Shown here in pieces: positions 1 to 8,879 of a DNA stretch of 64,000 bases. The notes beneath the pieces were generated by a model, which made no database searches, was not told the origin of the DNA, and saw only the letters and a program-made list of their open reading frames with translations. The first letter of the stretch is position 1; every line of letters starts with the position of its first letter. The position numbers and the translations under genes are program-made. Location of the stretch: positions 32,589 to 96,588 of the forward strand of contig JABLXA010000009.1 in NCBI GenBank assembly GCA_013178415.1, read 5' to 3'. Origin of the DNA: Bacillota bacterium (lineage in GTDB: Bacteria; Bacillota; SHA-98; Ch115).

Positions 1-28
1 GAGAATATTCCTGATGTCAATACCACGC

Positions 29-62
29 AGTCGCTGGGGTGCTGGAGTCGCTGAGTCGCTGG
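29..62. repeat. Short direct repeats AGTCGCTG (three copies)
   Basis: The octamer AGTCGCTG occurs at 29-36, 46-53 and 54-61, with a degenerate copy (GTGCTGG) between the first and second. It lies just before a second, longer tandem repeat and downstream of the minus-strand radical SAM gene. No coding function is visible. Confidence 0.6.
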
Positions 63-87
63 TGTAATTGAGCTCAGGGGAGAAAGG

Positions 88-163
88 GAGGCATGGGACG
101 CCCCTCGAGGCATGGGATGCCCCTCGAGCCACGGGGCGCCCCCCGAATCACGGGGCGCCTCGG
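88..163. repeat. Four imperfect 19-bp tandem repeats after the radical SAM stop codon
   Basis: Units at 88-106, 107-125, 126-144 and 145-163 share the frame GA-N3-AYGGG-RYGCC-N4. The first two differ at one base. Each unit contains a GGG/CCC self-complementary core, so the transcript can form serial small hairpins. The array ends exactly where the stop codon of the minus-strand gene (164-166) begins, so it forms the 3' untranslated region of that gene. There is no T-tract, so it is not a typical intrinsic terminator. There are no spacers, so it is not CRISPR. Confidence 0.7.
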
Positions 164-1546
164 CTAACTCCCTGCCACCCCTTGGGCATCCTCGACTTTT
201 CTGTAATTCCGTGCCCATGCGCGATCAGCGATCTTGCCATATTCCCGCGCATATTCATCGAGTTCACCGGCCAAATCCGTGGTCACACAGTCAGCGCCTT
301 CATGGGTAGGGTGCGCGCCGCAGAGGGAAACGACCTCGCGTAAAATGTGCGGATTATCAATGATCATGCACGGCCGCAAGTGATTTTCATTAAATGGCAT
401 GCGCTTCCTGATTTCCGTAAAGAACGGGGACCTCAAGACATCCTTCAAGGTAGTATTTCTGATATTGTCTACAGCAAAATGCACAAACACGCAAGGCTCT
501 ATGTCTCCATGAGCGTTTATATGGAGATATGAGCGTCCTCCGGCTATGCATCCTGACACCAGCGGCCCATCATTCCAGAAATCCGCCACAAAGATGGGCT
601 TATTCGTCCGGAAATAGAGCACCCGCTCGCGCATATAATCTCTTTGCTCCGGCGTACACATAAGGCTCATATCCGCATCCTTCCCCACGGGAACAAACGT
701 GAAAAACCACCCATAAAGGGCTCCCTTATCGATCAACATATCAATGAATTTATCGCTGCCTACTATATCAGTATTGTTGCGGGTATAGGTAGCAGAGAAT
801 CCAAAGACGGCTCCGGCCTCCCGCAGGTTATCCATGGCTTCCATTACCCTCTTGAATGTCCCCGGGCCACGCCGCGCATCAGTCTCCTTCTCAAATCCCT
901 CCAGGCTAATGGCGGGTGATATATTTCCTAGATCCGTAAGCCTCTTCGCCATTTCCTTGTCAATCATGGTGCCATTGGTGTATACCATGAAAACAACATC
1001 ATCATGTTTTGCATAGAGATCGAGGAGATCCTCCCGCACGAAAGGCTCGCCCCCGGAGATGACTATGAAGTGAATCCCCATCTCCTTTGCCTCGCTCACC
1101 ACGCGGTCGAGAATCTCGAATTCCAACTCTGATTGTTTTGTGTATCTCCCGGCATAGCACCCCGTGCATCTAAGGTTGCACCTCATCGTAGGGCTCATGA
1201 CAATAAGTGATGGCACATGCATTCCATTCTTCTTTGCGTACCTTTCCCGCTCTTGAAATCCAAGATATATCTCATTGACGAAAAGACCGACCATGCCCTT
1301 AGTACGGAAATTCGGGTGCATCTGTCTAAAACCACGCACAGCGTATCTAGTCCAGACATGATCCTTATTCTCGAAGTTCTGCCTCGCCAACCTGACCTGC
1401 TCTTTATGTCTCTGGGTCGGAGCTATGAGCTCAATGATCCGGGCCAGGGTGGCAAGATTGCGTTCGGGGTTCTTGGCCAAGATCGCCAAGGTCTGGTCGA
1501 CCACCTGACTTGCCAGATACTTCTTCATGAGATCATAGGTCTTCAT
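164..1546 (-). CDS. Radical SAM protein with SPASM-like C-terminus
   Basis: The 460-residue protein carries the radical SAM cluster motif CNLRCTGCYAG (Cys123, Cys127, Cys130) and a following GGEP motif. These indicate a [4Fe-4S]-S-adenosylmethionine enzyme using 5'-deoxyadenosyl radical chemistry. Roughly 110 residues precede the radical SAM core. The C-terminal third has several cysteines (SGCIAGG, EPCVF, RPCMI, SLCGAH), as expected for a SPASM/auxiliary-cluster domain. The start ATG at 1546 has a strong AGGAGG site about 8 bases upstream. No peptide substrate gene or maturation partner is next to it, so the substrate is unknown. It stands alone, separated by about 330 bp from the next gene. 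The family assignment is secure; the function is open. Confidence 0.85.
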   Translation of the reverse strand: MKTYDLMKKYLASQVVDQTLAILAKNPERNLATLARIIELIAPTQRHKEQVRLARQNFENKDHVWTRYAVRGFRQMHPNFRTKGMVGLFVNEIYLGFQERERYAKKNGMHVPSLIVMSPTMRCNLRCTGCYAGRYTKQSELEFEILDRVVSEAKEMGIHFIVISGGEPFVREDLLDLYAKHDDVVFMVYTNGTMIDKEMAKRLTDLGNISPAISLEGFEKETDARRGPGTFKRVMEAMDNLREAGAVFGFSATYTRNNTDIVGSDKFIDMLIDKGALYGWFFTFVPVGKDADMSLMCTPEQRDYMRERVLYFRTNKPIFVADFWNDGPLVSGCIAGGRSYLHINAHGDIEPCVFVHFAVDNIRNTTLKDVLRSPFFTEIRKRMPFNENHLRPCMIIDNPHILREVVSLCGAHPTHEGADCVTTDLAGELDEYAREYGKIADRAWARNYRKVEDAQGVAGS

Positions 1547-1880
1547 TAGGCTCTCCTCCTGTTTTTCAAGATATCGCCATCAGACTTGACCGGAACAGAT
1601 TCCATGAGCCAGAGACAATAATTCAATAAGTATTAATCCAGAGGTAAGGATTCCGACCAAAATCACCTCCCAAAAAACCCAAAAATGCTACATGAAAAAG
1701 ATCTACCCTTTTGATCCCCTTGGCCTATAAACTGGAAAGGTTCCATGGCTATAGCCGCCCCGACCTATAAATTGAAAACAGGAGCCCGATTCCGAATATG
1801 ACGGCTATTGAAAACCCCATTTCCGCTACAGGGATCCCGATCATCATGACGCGAGAGCGAGAACCGGACACAGGTGCTGA
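1547..1880. other. 334-bp intergenic region with a repeated octamer and a possible micro-ORF
   Basis: This region is the leader of the radical SAM gene and the trailer of the winged-helix gene, both on the minus strand. It holds two copies of a CCTATAAA-TTGAAA-like block (near 1723 and 1763, 41 bp apart) and a 32-codon hydrophobic ORF, described separately. No clear terminator or riboswitch was recognised. Confidence 0.4.
1749..1847 (-). CDS. Possible 32-residue single-span membrane peptide
   Basis: An ATG at 1847 opens a 32-codon frame closed by TAG at 1749-1751. The peptide has a short polar start (MMIGIPVAEM), an uninterrupted hydrophobic stretch (FSIAVIFGIGLLFSI), then a basic tail (YRSGRL). 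This is the arrangement of a single-pass small membrane protein obeying the positive-inside rule. It begins about 33 bases after the winged-helix gene's stop. No good ribosome binding site is visible, so it may be chance. Translation would have to be coupled to the upstream gene. Confidence 0.25.
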   Translation of the reverse strand: MMIGIPVAEMGFSIAVIFGIGLLFSIYRSGRL

Positions 1881-2576
1881 TCATACATGCTGGGATACCA
1901 TCTCCTTTACAAAATCGAACAGCAGCCTCCGATCTTCATCGCTGATGCGGTTCACATATTGTTGATACTTTTCTATGCATGAGGTTATCAGAGCCGAGGC
2001 ATCTACATATCTCTTGGTCTGTGCCAGCAGGACGCCGAGCACGCCTCCCGCCAGTAGAGTAAGCGCGATACCCGGCTCCCCTACAGTAGATATAATACCT
2101 GAAATAGCTCTCAATCCTTCTGTTCCAATGAGCCTCGCGCATGCGAGCAGCAACACCACTGTATATGAACAATAAGTGAAGGGCTTTTCAATCCGACTCA
2201 GTTGATCCACCAAGGGTTTAAGCATACTCCAGTTGCCGGAAGAGTCAAATTCCTTCAAAAGGGCCGAGAGCCTCGTCTTGAATTCAGTCCAACCTTCCCC
2301 ACTTTCAGCAGCTAGGGACGATTGTTGTGATACGATCTTCTCATCCCGAGGAACGAAGACAACCAATGACCGCCCCACGGCTCGTGCCTCCCCATTAACC
2401 ACATATTCAGAACGAGCCAGCCCGTTGCTCACCAATTTCTTCAACATATCATAGGCCGTCCATTTGCTTACGCCGAGGCTTCTTGCGATTTCCTCATAAT
2501 GAACCGGCTCCTGTTTACTTTTATAGAGTCTACGAAGCTCTCTCAAAAAATCCTTGCTTCTCTCTGTGATCCTCAT
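1881..2576 (-). CDS. Winged-helix DNA-binding protein with hydrophobic C-terminal region
   Basis: The N-terminal 80 residues look like a winged helix-turn-helix: VHYEEIARSLGVSK then WTAYDMLKKLVSNGLA, followed by a basic beta wing. This resembles MarR/IclR-type regulators. A linker and a hydrophobic region follow (VVLLLACARLIG; IALTLLAGGVLGVLLAQ), which may be buried helices or one or two membrane spans. The chosen start is the ATG at 2576, preceded by GAGAG; an upstream TTG at 2600 has no ribosome binding site. It lies downstream of rsfS in the same direction after a 166-bp AT-rich gap. No ligand domain was recognised, so the regulated target is unknown. Confidence 0.6.
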   Translation of the reverse strand: MRITERSKDFLRELRRLYKSKQEPVHYEEIARSLGVSKWTAYDMLKKLVSNGLARSEYVVNGEARAVGRSLVVFVPRDEKIVSQQSSLAAESGEGWTEFKTRLSALLKEFDSSGNWSMLKPLVDQLSRIEKPFTYCSYTVVLLLACARLIGTEGLRAISGIISTVGEPGIALTLLAGGVLGVLLAQTKRYVDASALITSCIEKYQQYVNRISDEDRRLLFDFVKEMVSQHV

Positions 2577-2742
2577 AATCTCTCGCCGCAGCGCGGGCAA
2601 ATACCCAATTACTCATAGATGGACATATGGTAGTATAGCGCGCAGGACTGCGGCTGTCTTCCTTTCGCCAGCTAAAATCTACAGACCGGACTATACCCAA
2701 AAAAACCAAAAATAAATTATACAAACGAAAAAATGCACAAGG

Positions 2743-3102
2743 TCATTGGGATTGCGATATAGATATAACTTTAGCCCCTCTCCAGAGCCGCTCAAGATCA
2801 TAATATTGTCTTTCCGACTCGCCTAGAACATGCACTATGACATCACCATAATCCAATAATACCCACCCGCTTCCATCATCGCCCTCTTGATGATAAGGCA
2901 GGAACCCCTGTTTCTTGAGCGTATCACGAATAGCCTCAATGATAGCCGAAAGATGCGGCCTTGAAGTGCCACTTGCAATGACAAAATAATCCGCTATCGT
3001 TGACAGCTCCCGCAAATCCAGTATCGTCACGCCAATAGCCTTTTTCTCCGCAGCAGCATTTGAAATCTCGCGAGCTTTCATGCTTGAAAGCTCTTCCATC
3101 AC
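2743..3102 (-). CDS. rsfS: Ribosomal silencing factor RsfS
   Basis: The 119-residue protein matches the RsfS/Iojap family in length and in the signatures LDLRELSTIADYFVIASGTS, GWVLLDYGDVIVHV and YYDLERLW. The factor binds ribosomal protein L14 on the 50S subunit and blocks subunit joining when nutrients are short. The start overlaps the stop of yqeK by four bases, so translation is probably coupled. It is the last gene of the obg-nadD-yqeK-rsfS block. Confidence 0.95.
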   Translation of the reverse strand: MMEELSSMKAREISNAAAEKKAIGVTILDLRELSTIADYFVIASGTSRPHLSAIIEAIRDTLKKQGFLPYHQEGDDGSGWVLLDYGDVIVHVLGESERQYYDLERLWRGAKVISISQSQ

Positions 3103-3698
3103 TCCACATCCTTTCCTTTTTCTGTGCCCCTGAGGCTGAGGAGAACACTATTCCTTGCAACCACTGCCCGCGGGTGAATCAACCCACTTCTCTTTATAAG
3201 ATACCCCAATTTCTGATTCTGAGCCATGGTAAGGGCGACATCCAGATTAGACTTCACCGCCCGTCGAATGTCACTGACTCCCTTGTACGCCCGCCCGAGC
3301 TCAATACAGTCTGCGACATACACTATCTTCTCAAGAGGAGTCATATGCTCCCGGCCCGTAACATGAAATCTGATGGCATCCAATATCTCAGGGTCTTCTA
3401 TCTCAAACTGGCGCCTGGCATATTCCGCGCCAAGCGGCCCATGAATCAACTTAGGCTCGGCCCTTTCTATTTCATCGAATACCACATGCCATTGCTCCGC
3501 CAACTTGAGAACTACATCCTGCGGGAGATCTCTAGCGCAGTCATGAAGAAGCCCCGCAATCCTGGCCTTATCCATATCGACCCCATATCTCTCGGCAAGC
3601 TGCACGGCCATATTCATGACCCCGATGGAATGACGATATCGGTGCGCCGTTACAAGTTTCCCAAGTCTCTCCGCCAATTCTGCCTCTGTCAGTCCCAT
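3099..3698 (-). CDS. yqeK: HD-domain hydrolase YqeK (Ap4A hydrolase family)
   Basis: This 199-residue HD-superfamily protein has an N-terminal histidine (HRYRHSIGV), the HD doublet in AGLLHDCARDL and later metal-binding histidines (LIHGPLGA; FHVTGREHM). Members of this family cleave diadenosine tetraphosphate symmetrically. In most Firmicutes the gene directly follows nadD; here an RRM gene has been placed between them. It overlaps rsfS by four bases. A NUDIX domain that could act on the same kind of substrate is found in the IleRS fusion at 20484-24101. Confidence 0.9.
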   Translation of the reverse strand: MGLTEAELAERLGKLVTAHRYRHSIGVMNMAVQLAERYGVDMDKARIAGLLHDCARDLPQDVVLKLAEQWHVVFDEIERAEPKLIHGPLGAEYARRQFEIEDPEILDAIRFHVTGREHMTPLEKIVYVADCIELGRAYKGVSDIRRAVKSNLDVALTMAQNQKLGYLIKRSGLIHPRAVVARNSVLLSLRGTEKGKDVE

Positions 3699-3735
3699 CT
3701 CACCTCACTATATGGGGGGCAATGCCGAAAGCATA

Positions 3736-3746
3736 CCCCCCCCCCC
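3736..3746. repeat. Run of eleven C residues
   Basis: An uninterrupted C11 tract (G11 on the transcribed strand) lies 37 bp upstream of yqeK, flanked by GCAT on both sides. Homopolymer tracts of this length slip easily. Between genes this could affect expression, or it could be a sequencing-length ambiguity. Confidence 0.8.
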
Positions 3747-3808
3747 GCATGCCAACTCCCCGCAAAAATCCCGAATTACATTACACTAGGTACTTATGAA
3801 GATTATCT

Positions 3809-4060
3809 CTACCTGCCCTGACGGGGCCTTGCCTCATTCACGATTATCTGCCTGCCGTTGACATCAGCCCCGTTGAGGGCTTCCATGACATGCTTGGCAT
3901 CTGCGTCCTCAACCTCAACGAAACCAAACCCACGAGACCTACCAGTCTCCCTATCCAGAATTACACGTGTGCTCTTGACCGTCCCATGCGCCGAGAAGAT
4001 CTTTTCCAGATCCTCATCTGTGGTTGACCAGGGAAGATTCCCAACGTACAATGTCGTCAA
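3809..4060 (-). CDS. Small RNA-binding protein with one RRM domain
   Basis: This is an 83-residue single RNA recognition motif protein. RNP2 is LYVGNL (residues 4-9) and RNP1 is RGFGFVEV (residues 43-50), both with the aromatic residues that stack on RNA. A short basic tail (EARPRQGR) follows. The start is taken as the TTG at 4060 because AAGGAGG lies 8 bases upstream; an upstream ATG (4129) would place coding sequence across a terminator hairpin. Relatives occur in cyanobacteria and scattered other bacteria, where several respond to cold. Here it interrupts the usual nadD-yqeK junction. Targets are unknown. Confidence 0.9.
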   Translation of the reverse strand: MTTLYVGNLPWSTTDEDLEKIFSAHGTVKSTRVILDRETGRSRGFGFVEVEDADAKHVMEALNGADVNGRQIIVNEARPRQGR

Positions 4061-4084
4061 TACCGTCTCCTCCTTACCATTATT

Positions 4085-4119
4085 GAAATAAAAAGACCAA
4101 GGTTCCGAAGGAACCTCGG
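4085..4119 (-). terminator. Intrinsic terminator/attenuator before the RRM gene
   Basis: On the minus strand a 10-bp stem (4097-4106 with 4110-4119, one G-T pair) with a TTC loop is followed directly by TCTTTTTATTT. It ends about 25 bases before the RRM start codon, which leaves no room for a separate promoter. It may therefore attenuate transcription into the RRM gene, or end the nadD transcript. Confidence 0.7.
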
Positions 4120-4467
4120 TTTTTCCCAAAAATTAGCCTCGTCTGTAGTCTACCCAGGATAGATATGTTATTATCTGGTTTGGAAAGAAGAAACATATGC
4201 GACACAATCGAAATCAGGTACCTTGGGATGGATATTGGACCTGGACCAACCACGGAGAGGAAAAATCTTTACCGGTCGCTGTCGTATCTGCAGGCCTCGT
4301 TATAGGTCACATCGTGATCTCAGACCATGAAATCAAACGCGACCACTTTCAGGTACCTACCTTCCGGCCCCTTTCAAGATTACTATATCATACCTTCGGA
4401 CGACAGTAAATAAGGAGACGGAGTTGAAATTTATAGTATCTGACCGAAACCCGCAGGATCTGGATAC
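4120..4467. other. 348-bp non-coding stretch between nadD and the RRM gene
   Basis: No convincing gene is present on either strand. It contains a possible promoter (4382-4410) and would be the long leader of the RRM transcript, ending in the hairpin at 4097-4119. Its length and position suggest a regulated leader, but no known riboswitch was recognised. Confidence 0.4.
4382..4410 (-). promoter_or_regulatory. Possible sigma-A promoter for the RRM gene
   Basis: On the minus strand TTTACT (4405-4410) and TATAGT (4382-4387) are spaced by 17 bp. A transcript from here would have a leader of about 310 bases before the RRM start. Confidence 0.4.
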
Positions 4468-5118
4468 TCATACCTGATTCATGCATGCCTGTTCCGGGTT
4501 AATAGCTCTATATAGGCCTGCCTTGAAGATATGGCTTTCGACGCTCTCAGGTACCAGGTATTTTATCGGTTTACCTTCCCTGACTCTCCTTCGTATATCA
4601 GTTGAAGATATTGCCAAGGCTGGCACCTCCAGGACATGAATGCCATTCGGGCATCGCTGCCTTATCCTGGAGACTTCCTCCTCAATCTTTTCGATCTGAT
4701 ATCCTGGCCTTGTAGCGGCGATAAAGCTACACTGTTGGAGAAGTTCATCCGAATCTTTCCAAGTGACTATCTCAAGGGTCGCATCGGCTCCGGTTATGAA
4801 GAAGAGTTTGACGTGTGGACCACATCTTCTCTGAAATTCCCTCACAGTGTCTACTGTGTAAGAAGGCCCGGGGCGATCAATCTCCATACGGGATACACGA
4901 AAGTATGGATTCGTGGCTGTCGCTAGCACCGTCATAAGGTATCGATCCTCAGCCGGTGAAACCTCATAGGCCTTTTTATGAGGCGGACATCCGGATGGAA
5001 CAAAAACCACGACATCCAGGTCAAATTCGACCCTAGCTGCCTCGGCAGTAACGAGATGTCCATAATGAATGGGGTCAAAAGTCCCACCCATGATACCCAG
5101 ACGGCCCACCGGCTCCAC
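4468..5118 (-). CDS. nadD: Nicotinate-nucleotide adenylyltransferase NadD
   Basis: The protein adenylates nicotinate mononucleotide to form deamido-NAD in NAD biosynthesis. It is 216 residues long with the nucleotidyltransferase signature [11 protein letters not shown] (residues 11-21), the conserved PPHKK segment and the C-terminal ISSTDIR motif that contacts ATP. It starts 16 bp after the obg stop, so the two genes are probably co-transcribed. Length and motifs are normal for the family. Confidence 0.95.
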   Translation of the reverse strand: MEPVGRLGIMGGTFDPIHYGHLVTAEAARVEFDLDVVVFVPSGCPPHKKAYEVSPAEDRYLMTVLATATNPYFRVSRMEIDRPGPSYTVDTVREFQRRCGPHVKLFFITGADATLEIVTWKDSDELLQQCSFIAATRPGYQIEKIEEEVSRIRQRCPNGIHVLEVPALAISSTDIRRRVREGKPIKYLVPESVESHIFKAGLYRAINPEQACMNQV

Positions 5119-5134
5119 CCCTCAAAAGCTCCCT

Positions 5135-6151
<1,017 letters not shown>

Positions 6152-6177
6152 TCACTCCTACCCGCTTCAGACTATAC

Positions 6178-6203
6178 GACCCCGTGGGAGCATCCCCGGG
6201 GTC
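6178..6203. other. GC-rich hairpin between rpmA and obg
   Basis: GACCCCG (6178-6184) pairs with CGGGGTC (6197-6203), and a second small stem lies in the loop. It has no following T-tract on the minus strand. It may protect or process the rpmA-obg mRNA rather than stop transcription. Its downstream arm lies about 33 bases from the proposed CTG start of obg. Confidence 0.5.
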
Positions 6204-6222
6204 AAAAAAGAACAAGCGCTGA

Positions 6223-6495
6223 TTATTCGGCAGCTACGACAGGAGCCGGACGAACGCTGACCCTCTTGCCATTCCTACCTGCCCTTTCAAAAGCAACGAA
6301 ACCATCAGTCGTGGCAAATATGGTATCGTCCTTGCCAAGGCCAACATTGATCCCAGGCTTGATCCTGGTACCCCTTTGCCTGACTATTATGCTTCCTGCT
6401 GTAACGAATTGGCCATCATGTCTTTTAACTCCTAGTCGTTGAGCTGCGCTGTCACGCCCGTTCCTCGAACTTCCTACACCTTTTTTGTGTGCCAT
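6223..6495 (-). CDS. rpmA: 50S ribosomal protein L27, without the Firmicutes leader
   Basis: L27 (90 residues) lies near the peptidyl-transferase centre. The sequence begins [15 protein letters not shown], so the conserved KKGVGS segment follows directly after the initiator. Most Firmicutes L27 proteins have an added leader of about nine residues (ending in FFA) that the protease Prp (YsxB) removes. Neither the leader nor a prp gene between rplU and rpmA (41-bp gap) is present here. A GGGGGTGA ribosome site precedes the ATG. Confidence 0.97.
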   Translation of the reverse strand: MAHKKGVGSSRNGRDSAAQRLGVKRHDGQFVTAGSIIVRQRGTRIKPGINVGLGKDDTIFATTDGFVAFERAGRNGKRVSVRPAPVVAAE

Positions 6496-6536
6496 ACGGA
6501 ATCACCCCCGTTTGTCTCCGTCCATCGCAAAAAGCA

Positions 6537-6905
6537 CTAACTTTGCGCTTCCTCCGGGACCGTCTCTACTACATCTTTATCGGCCTCTGAATCCGAGGTT
6601 TTGATTTTCTCTATCTTGAGCACCGAGAATGGCTGACGATGCCCATAACGGCGCCTGTAGTTCTTCTTTGGCTTATACTTGAACACTAAGATCTTTTTGG
6701 ATTTGCCCTGATCTAAGACACGAGCCACGACACTTACGCCCGGCACTACCGGGTGCCCTACATTGACGCCATCATCGGTTCTCAATAAGAGCACCTCACC
6801 TAGCTCAACAGTGTCCCCCTTTTGCACGCCGAGTTTCTCGACCTTTATAACATCGCCTTCCTGCACTCTGTACTGTTTCCCGCCTGTCTTAAGAATCGCA
6901 TACAT
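6537..6905 (-). CDS. rplU: 50S ribosomal protein L21
   Basis: L21 binds 23S rRNA. The protein is 122 residues long and begins [18 protein letters not shown], the usual L21 N-terminus. The ATG at 6905 is preceded by AGGGG and chosen over an upstream in-frame ATG. The basic segment [15 protein letters not shown] is the RNA-binding loop. An acidic tail follows ([16 protein letters not shown]), longer than in many L21 proteins. It has its own promoter and a structured leader. Confidence 0.97.
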   Translation of the reverse strand: MYAILKTGGKQYRVQEGDVIKVEKLGVQKGDTVELGEVLLLRTDDGVNVGHPVVPGVSVVARVLDQGKSKKILVFKYKPKKNYRRRYGHRQPFSVLKIEKIKTSDSEADKDVVETVPEEAQS

Positions 6906-7022
6906 TGATCTCAACCCCTGATGAAATCTCGCTACGGTAGGGCACGCGACTCGCGTTTTGCAGCCCTCCATATGCGGCTATGGCATGGTACGCAAACCAA
7001 CCATGCCAATTAAAGCATGGCA
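6906..7022 (-). promoter_or_regulatory. rplU leader with mutually exclusive hairpins (L21 leader candidate)
   Basis: In transcript order, three related blocks are CCATGC (7020-7015), GGCATGGT (7007-7000) and ACCATGCC (6989-6982). The middle block can pair with either neighbour: an early 6-bp hairpin or a later 8-bp hairpin with a 10-base loop. Such switching is typical of autoregulated ribosomal-protein leaders, and L21 leaders are known in Firmicutes. I infer control by L21 binding; the exact fold was not matched to a known family. Confidence 0.5.
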
Positions 7023-7029
7023 CCAGCAT

Positions 7030-7059
7030 ATTTTAGCACGGCGTACAAAATGATGTCAA
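7030..7059 (-). promoter_or_regulatory. Sigma-A promoter of rplU-rpmA
   Basis: On the minus strand a perfect -35 TTGACA (7054-7059) is 18 bp from TAAAAT (7030-7035). The -35 overlaps the stop codon of the RNase G gene. Transcription should start near 7023 and give a leader of about 118 bases. Confidence 0.75.
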
Positions 7060-8792
7060 GCATAGACGCCATTTGCGTCTGAACCGGATCCGATGGCGCT
7101 GTCAATGAGCCTGGCCCGGGCATAGGTCCTGAAAACTCTTGTTATCTCGACACGCGCCGTCGAGCCGACAAGCGCTCCTCCCCCCTCAACATCCACGATG
7201 TAGCCCTCCAGCCTGCAGATCCCATCCCTCGGGTTTGAAGCGTGGGGCTCTTCGATTTCCACATCTATGACATCACCCGCCTTGACAGGGATAGCCCTGG
7301 CCTCAACCTCTTCCTTGGTGCCTACAAATGCTATGTCTATGTCCTCCACATGCATGTCTATAGATCCCTTGACATAGATGAACTTGCCTGTCTCCTGCTC
7401 CACCCTGGCCAGGTTAGCGCCACCTGTGCCTATGAGCAATGATGCCACTGTAGGATGCACTTCTATCAGCATCGCAGGCTTCTTCGTGCTGCGAGCCACC
7501 CGTTTTATTTCACGCTCAGCCCTAAGGGCAATGGTCTCCTCTGAGAGTACCCGCCCTCTTCCGTCACAATATGGACAGGCTCTCTCGAGTATATCCTGGA
7601 GGCTGGGGCGTGTCTTCTTCCTGGTCATTTCAATGAGTCCAAGCTGCGTAAAACCCAGGATGCTGGTCTTGGTCTTATCAGCCCTCAGCGCATCCTCAAG
7701 CCTTTGCAGGACCTTTTTTCTATCCTCCTCAGAATCCATGTCGATGAAATCTATGATGATAATGCCACCTGCATTTCTGAGCCTTAGCTGGTGGGCGATC
7801 TCCGTGGCAGCCTCAAGATTCGTCTTCAAGACTGTATCTGCCAGGTTGCTGCTCCCGATATATCGACCAGTATTTACATCTATGCTGAGGAGGGCCTCGG
7901 TCTGGTCAAAGATGAGGTACCCGCCGCAATCCAGCCATACCTTGCGTCTTAAGGCCTTATCAACTTCATTTTCAATACCATAAGCCTCGAAGAGCGAAAT
8001 CCCATCATTATGATAGAGCTTTACCCTGCCCGCGCGATGAGGGGATAGGATTCTGAGCAGTTCAATGGCCTTCCCATATTCAGCTGCATTATCTATTATC
8101 AAGGTGTCGGCATTCTCAGAAAAGAGATCCCTTATGATCCTATATATCAGGTCATAATCTTGATGCAGCAGGCATGGCGCCTTGGCCCGCCTGCTGCGGC
8201 TCTGGATCCTCCTCCACAATTTGATGAGGAAATGGAGTTCCTGTATAAGATCCTTCTCGTCCCTTGATTCGGCCGCCGTTCGGACGATCAGCCCCATTCT
8301 CTTGGGTTTGATGGAATGCGCAATTGCCTTGAGACGCGCTCTTTCTTCTTCGTCAGGTATGCGCCTCGATACCCCTATATAATCAACAGTCGGCATCAAG
8401 ACCACGTATTTCCCTGGCAGAGTTATATGCGTGACTACCCTGGGACCCTTTGTCCCTATGGGTTCTTTGGCGACCTGCACTATGATCTCCTGACCCTCTC
8501 GAACTAGATCTCTGATCGATCTCGCTTTTTCATGGGGCATATCGTCAAATTCGCGTTCATCGGGACTCACTATGACATCTCCGGCATATAAAAATGCATT
8601 CTTTTCAAGACCTATGTCTATAAAAGCTGCTTCCATCCCCGGCAGCACATTTTCCACGCGGCCTTTATAGATGTTGCCAACATGTCGCTGGTGTCCGGCC
8701 CTTTCAACCAAGAAATCCACTAAAACTCCATCTTCAATTACAGCCGCCCTAGTCTCAGCGGCTTCAACATTTACCAATATCTCCTTTGGCAT
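7056..8792 (-). CDS. rng: Ribonuclease E/G family endoribonuclease
   Basis: This is a single-strand-specific endoribonuclease for rRNA and mRNA processing. The 578-residue protein has an N-terminal S1 fold (VGNIYKGRVENVLPGMEAAFIDIG), the RNase H-like core and DNase I-like catalytic acids in SIDVNTGR and IIIDFIDM. The zinc-link CPYCDGRG joins subunits in this family. The last 70 residues (from AGDVIDVEIEEP to RARLIDSAIG) look like a TRAM-type RNA-binding domain, which E. coli RNase G lacks. Its position next to the TIGR03936/TIGR03960 pair is common in Clostridia. Confidence 0.93.
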   Translation of the reverse strand: MPKEILVNVEAAETRAAVIEDGVLVDFLVERAGHQRHVGNIYKGRVENVLPGMEAAFIDIGLEKNAFLYAGDVIVSPDEREFDDMPHEKARSIRDLVREGQEIIVQVAKEPIGTKGPRVVTHITLPGKYVVLMPTVDYIGVSRRIPDEEERARLKAIAHSIKPKRMGLIVRTAAESRDEKDLIQELHFLIKLWRRIQSRSRRAKAPCLLHQDYDLIYRIIRDLFSENADTLIIDNAAEYGKAIELLRILSPHRAGRVKLYHNDGISLFEAYGIENEVDKALRRKVWLDCGGYLIFDQTEALLSIDVNTGRYIGSSNLADTVLKTNLEAATEIAHQLRLRNAGGIIIIDFIDMDSEEDRKKVLQRLEDALRADKTKTSILGFTQLGLIEMTRKKTRPSLQDILERACPYCDGRGRVLSEETIALRAEREIKRVARSTKKPAMLIEVHPTVASLLIGTGGANLARVEQETGKFIYVKGSIDMHVEDIDIAFVGTKEEVEARAIPVKAGDVIDVEIEEPHASNPRDGICRLEGYIVDVEGGGALVGSTARVEITRVFRTYARARLIDSAIGSGSDANGVYA

Positions 8793-8879
8793 TCATTCGT
8801 GCCCCCTAAAAACTTCCCTTTGGGAAACCTGAAGGTTGGGGCGCTAATTCTTGTTTCATGAGCACCTCATTCAAGAATC

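Noticed and set aside
88..163. CRISPR-like array
   Set aside because: The 19-bp units are directly adjacent with no spacers, and no cas gene is near.
2530..2724. 64-codon minus-strand frame upstream of the winged-helix gene
   Set aside because: No ribosome site or homology, and it overlaps the start of the winged-helix gene in another frame.
3060..3821. 253-codon plus-strand frame across rsfS and yqeK
   Set aside because: It is antisense to two well-recognised genes, has no ribosome site and no recognisable protein features.
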